Origin: Edaphobacter sp.
Lineage (GTDB): Bacteria; Acidobacteriota; Terriglobia; Terriglobales; Acidobacteriaceae
Length of the DNA: 64,000 nucleotides
Direction of reading: 5' to 3'
Assembly (NCBI GenBank): GCA_025462645.1
Contig: JAOAPB010000064.1
Location: 1-64,000 of the forward strand
Both the position numbers and the translations under genes were made by a program. Shown in pieces: positions 8,092 through 16,836 of the stretch. Numbering within the stretch: the first letter of the stretch is position 1; every line of letters starts with the position of its first letter. A model generated the notes under the pieces. The model did no database searches. It worked only from the letters and a program-made list of their open reading frames with translations, and had not been told where the DNA came from.

Positions 8092-8592
8092 ATGCGGCAG
8101 ACGATGGTTGCTTTGGCGGGAGTGATGGTGATGGGTGCGATGTCGCAGGCGGTTATCGCGCAGGCGACTCCAGCTCCGGATGTTAATTTGCGGACGAGGG
8201 ACGAGATGACGACTCAGGCGAAGGGGATGCTGGCTGAGGCGAAGAAGAGTCCGACGGGGCTTGTGACGGTGACACTGGAGAAGTATCCGGGACACTACAC
8301 GATGCTGACGGTACGTTCGAAGGATGGCGGCGCAGAGGTGCATGCGAACTATAGCGACTTTCTGGTGGCAGAGGACGGAGAGGCGACGGTGATGACGGGT
8401 GGGACAGTTGTGGATGGGAAGGAACTGTCTCCGGGTGAGACGCGCGGGACGAAGGTGGAGGGCGGAACGCCGCATGTGATGCATAGGGGAGATGTCATCC
8501 ATATCCTGCCGAATATTCCGCATCAGACGATGGTGGCCCAAGGAAAGACTTTTACGTATTACGTGATCAAAGTGGAAGCGCCGAAAGAATAG
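8092..8592 (+). CDS. Secreted small cupin-domain protein
   Basis: A 166-residue protein starts at ATG 8092, well placed after GGAGG at 8083-8087. The first 23 residues form a signal peptide ending near VIAQA. The body has a cupin barrel: HANYSDFLVAEDGEATVMTG matches the first box in spacing, and GDVIHILPNIPHQ the second, with histidines suited to bind a metal. Function is unknown; related small periplasmic cupins occur beside sugar-acid catabolic genes. It diverges from kduD across about 100 bp and precedes kduI, with its own terminator in between. A role in binding or isomerising sugar acids outside the cytoplasm is only a guess. Confidence 0.75.
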   Translation: MRQTMVALAGVMVMGAMSQAVIAQATPAPDVNLRTRDEMTTQAKGMLAEAKKSPTGLVTVTLEKYPGHYTMLTVRSKDGGAEVHANYSDFLVAEDGEATVMTGGTVVDGKELSPGETRGTKVEGGTPHVMHRGDVIHILPNIPHQTMVAQGKTFTYYVIKVEAPKE

Positions 8593-8610
8593 GCGTTCCT
8601 GTCGGGAACG

Positions 8611-8640
8611 ATGCCAGGGCTTTGGCCCTGGCATTTTTTT
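8611..8640 (+). terminator. Rho-independent terminator after the cupin gene
   Basis: A perfect 10-bp stem (ATGCCAGGGC at 8611-8620 with GCCCTGGCAT at 8625-8634) and a four-base loop are followed by a run of seven T. It lies 18 bp after the cupin stop codon and separates that gene from the kduI operon. Confidence 0.9.
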
Positions 8641-8852
8641 GCCTTCGATAATGCGTTGCGTAGGACGAAAGCCCTATGTTCTGTTGGCAGGAATACCAGA
8701 GAATGAATGACAACATCCTCCCAATGTCGGCATCGCTCCAGAGGTAAGACTGAAGGTCAGATCGAGATCAGATTCGCGTGCTCTTTGTGTGTCTGGCGGA
8801 CGAACTCTTATACTGGACTGCGACTACTGGATTGCAATTCAAGGAGATAGCA

Positions 8853-9683
8853 ATGAGGCTGTATCAGATGGCGGATGCGATTCGGTATGGGCTGATGAAT
8901 ACCGAAGAGCTGCGGGAGACGTTCCTTCTGGAGGAGATGTTTACTCCTGGGGAGATTGAGTTTGCTTATGTGGATCTGGACCGCACTGTGATCGGCGGAG
9001 CCGTGCCGACGCATGAGACGTTGAAGCTGGAGACGGAGCCGGAGCTGCGGGCCGATTATTTTCTGGAGCGCCGGGAACTGGGAATTCTAAATGTGGGTGG
9101 GCCTGGGTCGGTCGTCGTCGGTGGGAAGACGTTCGAGCTGGAGAAGCTGGACTGCCTGTATGTGGGGCGTGGGAGCAAGGATGTCATCTTCAGCAGCGCC
9201 GACGCGGAGAAGCCGGCTTGCTTTTACCTGTTGAGCTATCCGGCTCATGCGGAGTATCCGACGGCGATGGTGAAGTTCGCGGATATGAAGGGACTGGAGC
9301 TGGGCAGTGTCGAGACCTGCAATAAGCGGACGATCTACAAGGCGATCTACAGGGAAGGCATCAAGAGCTGCCAGCTGGTGATGGGCTTCACCTTTCTGGC
9401 GTCGGGCAGCAACTGGAATACGATGCCTCCGCATACGCATATGCGGCGCAGCGAGGTGTACTTCTACTTCGATGTAGACCCGGCGCACCGGGTGCTGCAT
9501 TTGATGGGGCCGCCGGATGCGACGAGTCATCTGGTGGTGGCGGACAAAGAAGTTGTGGTTTCGCCGGGGTGGTCGATCCATGCCGGCGTGGGAACGAAGA
9601 ACTACGGATTCTGCTGGGGTATGGGCGGAGAAAACCAGGCGTACGACGACATGGATGGTGTTGCCATCGCGGAGCTTAAATAG
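8853..9683 (+). CDS. kduI: 5-dehydro-4-deoxy-D-glucuronate isomerase
   Basis: The 276-residue protein is the usual length for KduI, which converts 5-keto-4-deoxyuronate (DKI) to 2,5-diketo-3-deoxygluconate. The zinc site is visible as PPHTHMRRSEVYFYF (two His and a Glu) plus the later His in WSIHAGVGTKNYGF. ATG 8853 follows an AAGGAG ribosome site at 8840-8845; the longer open frame from 8778 has no homologous look. The next gene, kdgK, begins at the base after its stop codon, so they are translationally linked. The preceding 210 bp hold no gene and should contain the operon promoter. Confidence 0.95.
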   Translation: MRLYQMADAIRYGLMNTEELRETFLLEEMFTPGEIEFAYVDLDRTVIGGAVPTHETLKLETEPELRADYFLERRELGILNVGGPGSVVVGGKTFELEKLDCLYVGRGSKDVIFSSADAEKPACFYLLSYPAHAEYPTAMVKFADMKGLELGSVETCNKRTIYKAIYREGIKSCQLVMGFTFLASGSNWNTMPPHTHMRRSEVYFYFDVDPAHRVLHLMGPPDATSHLVVADKEVVVSPGWSIHAGVGTKNYGFCWGMGGENQAYDDMDGVAIAELK

Positions 9684-10802
9684 ATGACGGCAGGTGCGGC
9701 GAAGAACAGTCTTGTGATTCGGAAGAAGGAAGAGTGCAAATGGGATCTGGTGAGTTTGGGCGAGGTGATGCTGAGGCTCGATCCGGGCGATGTACGGGTG
9801 GCTACGACACGCCAGTTCAATGTGTGGGAGGGTGGTGGCGAGTACAACGTGGCTCGCGGGCTGCGCCGCTGCTTTGGTCTGAAGACTGCGATTGTTACGG
9901 CTCTGGCGGATAATCCTGTGGGCCGGCTGCTTGAAGACTTGATGCTGCAGGGCGGCGTGGATCAGTCGCATGTGGTGTGGACGAAGTATGACGGCGTGGG
10001 TCGGACGACGCGTAATGGGTTGAACTTTACCGAGCGCGGCTTTGGAGTGCGGGCTGCGTTGGGATGCTCGGATCGCGGCAATACTGCGGTGAGCCAGTTG
10101 AAGCCGGGACAGATCGACTGGGACGAGATATTCGGGAAGGAAGGATCGCGCTGGTTTCACACGGGCGGAATCTTCTGCGCGCTGAGCGAGTCGACGCCTG
10201 ATGTTGCCAAGGAGGCGATGGTCGCCGCGCGCAAGCATGGCGTGATGATCAGCTACGACCTGAACTATCGTGACTCGTTGTGGAAGTCGATTGGCGGGAA
10301 GGCTCGGGCGACCGAGGTGAATCGCGAACTGGCGTCGTATGTCGATGTAATGATCGGCAATGAAGAAGACTTCACGGCGGCGCTTGGTTTTGAAATTGAA
10401 GGCGTGGGTGACGATCTGGGAGAGCTGGATTCGGGAAGCTTCCGCAGGATGATTGAGAAGGCAGTGGCGACGTTCCCGAACTTCAGAGCGGTTGCGACGA
10501 CGCTGCGCCATGCGAAGACAGCGAGCATCAACGACTGGGGAGCGGTTTGCTACTACGAGGGCGCCTTCCATGAGGCTCGGCCGATGCCCGATCTTGAGAT
10601 CTTCGATCGCGTGGGTGGCGGTGACTCGTTCGCGTCGGGGCTGATCTATGGCTTCCTGAACGACAAGGGCGCGGACTGGGCGGTGAACTGCGGCTGTGCG
10701 CACGGCGCGCTGGCGATGACCACTCCCGGTGATACGACGATGGCCACGTTTGACGAGGTGCAGCGCATCATGAAGGGCGGCGGCGCCCGGGTGCAGCGGT
10801 AA
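9684..10802 (+). CDS. kdgK: 2-keto-3-deoxygluconate kinase (PfkB family)
   Basis: The 372-residue sugar kinase begins at ATG 9684 directly after the kduI stop codon. GEVMLRLDPGD and the glycine-rich GGGEYNVARGL belong to the PfkB N-terminal signature. DRVGGGDSFASGL carries the C-terminal signature with the catalytic aspartate. KdgK phosphorylates KDG to KDPG with ATP. Position between kduI and eda fixes the substrate with good confidence. About 15 residues precede the usual family start, a modest N-terminal extension. Confidence 0.92.
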   Translation: MTAGAAKNSLVIRKKEECKWDLVSLGEVMLRLDPGDVRVATTRQFNVWEGGGEYNVARGLRRCFGLKTAIVTALADNPVGRLLEDLMLQGGVDQSHVVWTKYDGVGRTTRNGLNFTERGFGVRAALGCSDRGNTAVSQLKPGQIDWDEIFGKEGSRWFHTGGIFCALSESTPDVAKEAMVAARKHGVMISYDLNYRDSLWKSIGGKARATEVNRELASYVDVMIGNEEDFTAALGFEIEGVGDDLGELDSGSFRRMIEKAVATFPNFRAVATTLRHAKTASINDWGAVCYYEGAFHEARPMPDLEIFDRVGGGDSFASGLIYGFLNDKGADWAVNCGCAHGALAMTTPGDTTMATFDEVQRIMKGGGARVQR

Positions 10803-10826
10803 GGCAGGGAATAGGAATTAGGAGAG

Positions 10827-11480
10827 ATGATGAAGAAGATTGAAGTATTGAAGTCGTTGAAGGACATTGGACTGGTTCCGGTGTTGCGTGCCGAGTCCGT
10901 GGACAAGGCGTTGGCGTTGGCTGAGGCTATCGCTGCAGGTGGCGTGACGGTGCTTGAGATCACGATGACGGTGCCGGGAGCGATCCAGGTGATGCGGAGG
11001 CTCGCGGAGCAGCGGCCGGATATTCTGATCGGCGCAGGTACGGTGCTGGATGCTGAGACGGCACGGATGTGCATCCTGGAGGGTGCTCAGTTTGTGGTGA
11101 GCCCGGCGCTGAATCTGCAGACGATCGAGATGTGCCATCGTTACTCGATTGCGGTGCTGCCCGGAGCACTGACGCCGACCGAGATCGTGACGGCCTGGCA
11201 GGCGGGAGCGGACGTTGTGAAGGTCTTCCCAGCGAGTGCGATGGGTGGAGCGAAGTACCTCACAGCTCTGAAGGGGCCATTGCCGCATGTGGAGATGATT
11301 CCAACAGGCGGGGTTTCGCTGGCGACTGCGGCGGAGTTTCTGACTGCTGGAGCGTTTGCCTTGGGTGTGGGGTCGGACCTGGTGAATGCGAAGGCGATGG
11401 CTGAGGGCAAGCCGGAGTTGGTGACGGAGAGCGCGAAGAAGTATCTGGCGATCGTGAAAGAGTTCCAGTCTAAAAACTAA
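10827..11480 (+). CDS. eda: KDPG/KHG aldolase
   Basis: A 217-residue class I aldolase that splits 2-keto-3-deoxy-6-phosphogluconate into pyruvate and glyceraldehyde-3-phosphate. The general-base glutamate is in VLEITMTVPGA and the Schiff-base lysine in DVVKVFPAS; GAGTVLDAE and IPTGGVS are further family motifs. It starts 24 bp after kdgK with a GGAG ribosome site and ends the kduI-kdgK-eda operon, which is closed by a bidirectional hairpin. Either of two adjacent ATG codons (10827, 10830) could be used. Confidence 0.95.
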   Translation: MMKKIEVLKSLKDIGLVPVLRAESVDKALALAEAIAAGGVTVLEITMTVPGAIQVMRRLAEQRPDILIGAGTVLDAETARMCILEGAQFVVSPALNLQTIEMCHRYSIAVLPGALTPTEIVTAWQAGADVVKVFPASAMGGAKYLTALKGPLPHVEMIPTGGVSLATAAEFLTAGAFALGVGSDLVNAKAMAEGKPELVTESAKKYLAIVKEFQSKN

Positions 11481-11495
11481 AGGCTTGCTGAATTT

Positions 11496-11531
11496 CGACA
11501 AAGGGCATGGCTTCGGCTATGCCCTTTGTCG
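11496..11531. terminator. Bidirectional hairpin between eda and the lyase gene
   Basis: A perfect 13-bp inverted repeat (CGACAAAGGGCAT, 11496-11508, with ATGCCCTTTGTCG, 11519-11531) lies between the two converging genes. T-tracts are weak on both sides, so efficiency is uncertain, but position and stem strength fit a shared terminator. Confidence 0.7.
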
Positions 11532-11550
11532 ATTAATTCAGGCTACCAGC

Positions 11551-12765
11551 CTAAGGACGCGGTCGAGTGACCCAGAGCAAAGGCTGGCGGATGGGGAAGG
11601 TGCGCTGAAGCTCTGGGAGCGTGGGGTCGGGTGGAAGCGTCTTCCAGAGATCGGCGTACTCGGGCCGGGTGTAGGCGCGGGCTGCGAGGAGCAGGCTGGG
11701 GGTGCGAAGAGGTAGAGCGGTGAAGTTGGTGGCGTCGGCCTTGTATGGCCATGTTCCGCGATTAAGGATGAAGGGGAAGTGATGGGCGATGGCGACGCGC
11801 ATCCCCGGGCCATCCTGCAGCTCGTAGTTCCATACGCTTTCAAAGCGGGTAGAGAGCAAATCGCTGATGGCGGCGAGCATGTCGAGGTTGAATAGAGAGA
11901 GTCGGTAGGGAAAGGGCGTGGTGAGCTCATGGGGGAAGCTGCCGTCGGCGAGGATCTGAGCGCGGATGGTGGTGGATTTGAACTGGTGGCGAAGGTCGGT
12001 AAGGGGGCGGTCGTCCTTTGTATTGAGGCTGGCGAAGGCGGCAGCCTGCAGGAGCCATGAGGTGCCGTGGTGATTCTTCTGATCGCGGGCCAGTCCAGCG
12101 AGGCGGGATGTGGTGAGCCATTCGAAGTAGTCGGCAAACCATCTCTGGATGGTGGTGAGCTCGGGTGGGGAGAGGGCCTCGGAGTTGGTAAGGAAGGGGA
12201 TGGATTGGGCAACTTCGGCCAAGTGGACTGCCTCAACAAGACCTTCGGGTCGGCCCGTCTTTGCTGGAAGAATGACCTGGGCGTATAGGAGGTTTGGGGT
12301 CATGCTCGTCCTGGGGTCGACGAACCATGCCTGAAGGTGTGCCACTGCTTGTTTCGCGTAACGCTCTTCGCGTGTAAGGACGAAGGCGGCAGTGAGGGCG
12401 GGGACGTAAAGACTCAGGTTGAGGACGGCATCGCGGTGGGCAGTGAAGGCGCCGGGGTTGGGAGAGCCGCTCCGGAGAATGTAGGGAGCTTCGGGTGTAG
12501 CCGGGTCGGGCCAGTATTCCTCGGCTTCAGAGTAGAAGTCGTGGGCAGTACCCGGGCTGCGGGGCGAGGGGATTGCGGTAAGTGGGACAATGGGCTGGGT
12601 GAGGTAGCTTTCGGCTGCGTGGAGGATCCGATCATGATCGATGGCGGCGACGTTGGGGCGCGCGCTTGCTTTGGATGGTGAAGAAGATGGAGATTGGGCC
12701 GGTATACGTGGGGTAAGAAGAAGCATGGCGGCTTGGGTACAGAAGACTCTGCGATTTGTGGGCAT
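11551..12765 (-). CDS. Secreted alginate-lyase-family polysaccharide lyase
   Basis: The 404-residue protein begins MPTNRRVFCTQ, with twin arginine-like residues and a short hydrophobic leader, so export is likely. The fold expected is the alpha-toroid of the alginate lyase family (PF05426). RDQKNHHGTSWLLQ matches the conserved Asn-His-Gly-Thr-Trp region that holds the catalytic His, and LADGSFPHEL and WPYKADATNF are further family segments. The substrate could be alginate or another uronate-containing polymer. Its unsaturated products would enter the neighbouring kdu/kdg route, with which it converges. An in-frame GTG at 12798 would add 11 basic residues and is less likely. Confidence 0.8.
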   Translation of the reverse strand: MPTNRRVFCTQAAMLLLTPRIPAQSPSSSPSKASARPNVAAIDHDRILHAAESYLTQPIVPLTAIPSPRSPGTAHDFYSEAEEYWPDPATPEAPYILRSGSPNPGAFTAHRDAVLNLSLYVPALTAAFVLTREERYAKQAVAHLQAWFVDPRTSMTPNLLYAQVILPAKTGRPEGLVEAVHLAEVAQSIPFLTNSEALSPPELTTIQRWFADYFEWLTTSRLAGLARDQKNHHGTSWLLQAAAFASLNTKDDRPLTDLRHQFKSTTIRAQILADGSFPHELTTPFPYRLSLFNLDMLAAISDLLSTRFESVWNYELQDGPGMRVAIAHHFPFILNRGTWPYKADATNFTALPLRTPSLLLAARAYTRPEYADLWKTLPPDPTLPELQRTFPIRQPLLWVTRPRP

Positions 12766-12869
12766 AGTGAGCGAACGCCGTCGGCGGAAGAGTATCACGG
12801 TAGTGTCGTGGAGTGCATGGGGGTTGCGGACTGCTGACGAAAGGCCGACTGAACAGTAGGATGGGTTGG

Positions 12870-15110
12870 ATGCGATTCTCTATTAAAAATGTAATTTTGC
12901 TGCTGGCAAGTATGTCCTTGGGCTGTTTGACGATGTTTGCGGCTGGGCAAACGGTGCAGATCTGTGTACGCGATCAGCGGGGTGATGCCATTGCCGGTGC
13001 GCAGGTGCTGTTGCGATCCGCTCGGATACAGACGGCGACCAGCGATGTTGGCGGGTGCGTGGAGATGGTCGTGAAGTCTGGAGTTGAGACGAAGGTAGAA
13101 GTCACGCATGCCGGGTTCAGTAGTGTCGTGAAAACGATTGGGGGCGGTCCCCGATTGGTTGTGGTGATGGGGGTGGCGGGTGCGGCGGAAGAGGTGCAGG
13201 TGACTGCATTGCGGACTCCCCTGGCGCTGGATGCGAGTGCGAGCAGCGTGCGTACGATGTCGCCGGAGCAGTTGCGAGAGGCCCCTGGCTTTACGCTCGA
13301 CGATCGGCTAAGGCAGGTGTCCGGATTTCAATTGTTTCGGAGAACAAGTTCATGGGTCTCGAATCCGACGTCGCAGGGAACATCGTTGCGCGGGCTTGGG
13401 TCGACCGCCGCAAGCAGGACACTCGTGCTGAGCGATCAGGTGCCTTTGAACGATGCATTTGGCGGTTGGATCCACTGGAATGAGATTCCCCAGCTTGCCA
13501 TGCGAGAGGTAGAGTTGATGCGCGGCGGGGCATCAGATCTCTATGGATCGAGTGCGATTGGTGGCGTGATCGATGTGATTCCTGAGGTCCCGGAGAAGTT
13601 TGCCTATGCGGTAAATGTTGCCGGCGCGAATGAAGGAACTTCGATACTGAATGGCCTGGTTACAGCGGGTGAACGGGGATGGAGTGGGCTTGGGGCCGCT
13701 ACTTTCTTTCGGACGGATGGATATGTTCTGACTGCGCCTGAGGTGCGCGGCCCTGTGGATGTGGCTTCGAACGTGCATTCACAGAGTGGGAGGGTGGAGC
13801 TTCGTCGCAGTCTGGGGACGGATGGAGGAGCATTTCTGCGGGGGAACCTTTTGAATGAAGCACGGAGCAATGGGACACCTCTGCAGACGAATGCGACGCG
13901 GATATGGAGGTATGCCGGTGGGGGCGACTACTCGTCGGGGGAGGTTGGGCGCCTGATGCTTCGACTCTATGGGACTGGGCAGAACTATCGGCAGAGTTTT
14001 TCATCGATCGCTGCGGGACGTATATCAGAGAAGTTGACGAATCTGCAGCGGGTTCCGTCACAGCAGGTGGGCGGCGCGGTGCAGTGGGCGCGAAGCTATG
14101 GAGCACTGACGTTTGTTGCGGGCAGCGATGCTCTGGATACACGTGGCACGGATAACGAGACGGCAGTGAGCAATGGCGTGCAGAAGCCGACTGTAAGCAT
14201 TAGCGCGCGGCAGAGAGGCGAGGGTATCTATGGAGAGGTGTTGTGGCAGCCGCTGACCTGGTCGATTGCCTTCTCTTCGCGCGTGGACTGGTTTGACAGT
14301 TTCGATGCAAGACAGGTCGGTACGGCCGTCGTACCTGTACTTCCGGATGTCAGGGAGACGGTATTCGATCCACGACTCGGCGTGGTGAAGCAGATTGCAA
14401 AGGGGCTGTCGCTTAATGCGTCAGTGTTTCGTGCGTTTCGAGGGCCTACGTTGAACGAACTCTATCGAACAGGGCAGGTAGGACAGCAGATTACATTGCC
14501 GAATGCAAGCTTGAGGTCGGAACGGGCGACGGGGTTTGAAACAGGTGGCCTAGTGAATGTTTCTCGGTTGGGGTCTGTGCGAACGAGCTACTTCTGGACC
14601 CAGGTGAATCGTCCAGTGGCGGCGGTTACATTGAGTTCGACGGCTACAAGCCAGCTATTGCAGCGGGAGAACCTGGGGCAGTTGACCAGTCGAGGTATAA
14701 CGACCGAGGTGGAGATTAAGCCGGCGTCGTTCCTGATGCTGACGGGTGGATATCAGTATGCCGTCTCGACTGTGACCAAGTTTCAGGCTGATCCTACGCT
14801 GGTTGGGAGATGGACACCGCAGGTGCCGCGGAATAGCGCTTCGATACAGGCGCGATTGCAGAAGAACCCGATTGGCGTATTGAGTGTCGATCTGCGGACC
14901 AGTGGCAAACAGTTCGATGATTCGGCCAATCAATACAAGCTGGATGGGTATGTTCAAGTAGATATGTACGCCGAGCACCTACTGCGGCATAACTTGCGGA
15001 TTTACGGTTCAGTGCAGAATCTGTTGGATCAACCGGTGCAGGCGGGGCGCACTCCGATCCTTACATTGGGTGCACCTAGAATAGTTTCAATTGGCATGCG
15101 ACTTCACTAA
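12870..15110 (+). CDS. TonB-dependent outer-membrane receptor with N-terminal CarboxypepD_reg-like domain
   Basis: A 746-residue receptor. After a signal peptide (to about FAAGQ) comes a short Ig-like carboxypeptidase-regulatory domain (residues ~30-105), then a plug domain starting VTALRTPLALDAS with GTSLRGLGSTAASRTLVL. The barrel ends in an aromatic-poor but typical terminal strand (IVSIGMRLH). The substrate is unknown. The gene lies between the uronate cluster and a damaged RND efflux operon, so it could import oligosaccharides or a metal chelate. ATG 12870 has an AGGA eight bases upstream; ATG 12861 is possible. It diverges from the lyase gene across about 100 bp. Confidence 0.88.
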   Translation: MRFSIKNVILLLASMSLGCLTMFAAGQTVQICVRDQRGDAIAGAQVLLRSARIQTATSDVGGCVEMVVKSGVETKVEVTHAGFSSVVKTIGGGPRLVVVMGVAGAAEEVQVTALRTPLALDASASSVRTMSPEQLREAPGFTLDDRLRQVSGFQLFRRTSSWVSNPTSQGTSLRGLGSTAASRTLVLSDQVPLNDAFGGWIHWNEIPQLAMREVELMRGGASDLYGSSAIGGVIDVIPEVPEKFAYAVNVAGANEGTSILNGLVTAGERGWSGLGAATFFRTDGYVLTAPEVRGPVDVASNVHSQSGRVELRRSLGTDGGAFLRGNLLNEARSNGTPLQTNATRIWRYAGGGDYSSGEVGRLMLRLYGTGQNYRQSFSSIAAGRISEKLTNLQRVPSQQVGGAVQWARSYGALTFVAGSDALDTRGTDNETAVSNGVQKPTVSISARQRGEGIYGEVLWQPLTWSIAFSSRVDWFDSFDARQVGTAVVPVLPDVRETVFDPRLGVVKQIAKGLSLNASVFRAFRGPTLNELYRTGQVGQQITLPNASLRSERATGFETGGLVNVSRLGSVRTSYFWTQVNRPVAAVTLSSTATSQLLQRENLGQLTSRGITTEVEIKPASFLMLTGGYQYAVSTVTKFQADPTLVGRWTPQVPRNSASIQARLQKNPIGVLSVDLRTSGKQFDDSANQYKLDGYVQVDMYAEHLLRHNLRIYGSVQNLLDQPVQAGRTPILTLGAPRIVSIGMRLH

Positions 15111-15196
15111 ATTGCTCTCACTGAATCTAGTCCTGATAACAAGTTAGTTAGTTACGGAATGGGAGATGACTAACATGACATGCTATCGTTAACGCG

Positions 15197-15620
15197 ATGT
15201 CGCTGAACTTCGACAAGGCGAAGCAGGATCGCTGGGCTGGCATTGCGGTGTTGACGCTTTGCCTGCTCGTTCTTGTTTTTTCGTTTTGCCGCAAAGCTTT
15301 CGCTCTATCAACCGCAAGTTCCTCCAGTTAGGACGCTCTCCTCGAGCAAGCTGTGGCAGAGCGGAAAACAGCAAACTAAGGCAGCCGCTGTGGAGTTGAA
15401 GAAATCTTCTACTCCGCTGTTAGTGATCATTGCGCTGCAGTTGCTGGCTGCTTCTCTACCTGTGCATGAATGGCTGAAGCGTGAGCTGTTCGTTCCAGTA
15501 CAGTTGCGGAATATTTCTTCCAAGTCCCAGCTGCGAGCCCCCCATCCGCTAGACCTCCCTGAGATGCCGTTGTTCTGCGACTCGAAGGTATTCGCCTTCG
15601 AGCGATTCGCTGTCATTTGA
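15197..15620 (+). pseudogene. Possible frameshifted small membrane protein upstream of the efflux operon
   Basis: Two overlapping frames make sense only when joined. Frame A starts at ATG 15197 (MSLNFDKAKQDRWAG, then a membrane segment AVLTLCLLVLVF) and stops after 44 codons. Frame B continues from the T-rich stretch at 15273-15285 with KLWQSGKQQTK, a second hydrophobic stretch LLVIIALQLLAA and KRELFVPVQLRN to a stop at 15620. A one-base slip in the T-run would fuse them into about 140 residues. I do not recognise the family. Decay of the three genes that follow makes a real mutation plausible, but a chance pair of short frames is not excluded. Confidence 0.35.
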
Positions 15621-15673
15621 ACCTCCAACGAAATCTTGTGAGTGTGCTGGCTATGGACTGGTCTATCTGGACT

Positions 15674-16782
15674 ATGCGGTCGATGTATCGTCTTCTGCTT
15701 TTGTTTTGTGTTACTGGGGCGGGTATTACGGTTAGCGGATGCAGGAGTTCTGAGAAGGAGCCGAATAGTGATGCCGCGGTGGTGGCACGGGCGTCAGTGG
15801 TTGCAGTCAAGCGGGCGCCACTGGTGAATAGCCTTTCTGTTGCCGGTGAGTTTATCCCATATCAGGAGGTTGAGTTACACGCTAAGGTCGCGGGGTTTAT
15901 TCGGCGGATCAACGTCGATATAGGTGATCGGGTGCGTGCGGGGCAGGTGCTTGCGACGCTTGAAGTACCGGAGTTAAACGCTCAAGTAGCAGGCGCAGAT
16001 GCGGGTGTTCGGCATAGCCGGGACGAGATTCTGCTTGCGAAGAGCGAGCTTGTTCGCGCAGAGGCAAACCATGTAGCCCTACATTCGGCTGCGGACCGGC
16101 TGAAGCGAGCTGCGGCTGCACGTCCTGGAATGATTGCAGAGCAGGAGCTGGATGATGCGGAGGCAAAAGATCGTGCAGCGGAGGCACAGGTTGCGGTCGC
16201 GAGGTCGTCGGTGTCGGCGTCCGAGCAGCAACTAGATGTTTCGAAGGCAGACTGGACTCACTACTCTTCGCTCACTGACTATTCGCGTATCACGGCGCCG
16301 TTCGACGGGATCGTGACTTGGCGGTATGCCGATACGGGAGCCTTGATTCAGGCTGGAACCTCGAACGCAGGATCGATGCCGGTAGTGAGGGTGGCGCAGG
16401 TGAGCACGCTGCGGGCTGCGCATCCCGGTTCAGCGGCAAGATTGTGCGAACCACAGGGTCGCTTGATCGGGCTACGCGCAGTTTGCAGGTTGAGGTGGAT
16501 GTACCTAATCCTAAGCTGAAGTTGACACCTGGAATGTATGCCGATGTGACGTTGCGGATTCAAGGAAATACAGATGCACTGACCGTGCCTGTTGAGGCTA
16601 TCGATCATTCGACTGCAGGTGCGACTGTGCTGGTTGTGAATGCGAACGGTGAAGTGGAGCGACGCAAGGTGAAGACAGGCCTCGAAGGGCCGCAGGAGAT
16701 TGAGGTTTTGGAGGGGCTTCGTGTTGGGGAACGGGTGATTGTGGGAAATCTCTCCACATTTCAACCGGGGACAAAAAATTAA
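15674..16782 (+). pseudogene. RND efflux periplasmic adaptor (HlyD/MFP family), disrupted by internal deletion
   Basis: The 5' part (from ATG 15674 or 15683) encodes a lipoprotein leader with lipobox TVSGC, the lipoyl-like half (VAGFIRRINVDIGDRVRAG), an alpha-hairpin and ITAPFDGIVTWRYADTGALI. After VAQVSTLR at about 16415 the frame goes wrong. The other frame resumes with ASRFSGKIV, LQVEVDVPNPKLKLTPG and a normal C-terminal domain ending 16782. Compared with typical adaptors, about 35 residues between these points are absent, so this is a deletion with a frame change, not a simple base error. The product would lack much of the beta-barrel domain. It is first of a three-gene efflux operon whose other members are also broken. 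Confidence 0.8.
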
Positions 16783-16836
16783 TCCGAGGCAGAGTTCGAT
16801 GACTGATGCCGATAGCGCGGGAAAGGATAACTAGCC

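Noticed and set aside
9087-10703. 538-codon minus-strand open frame opposite kduI and kdgK
   Set aside because: No family motif; both plus-strand genes are certain and their codon pattern creates the open antisense frame.
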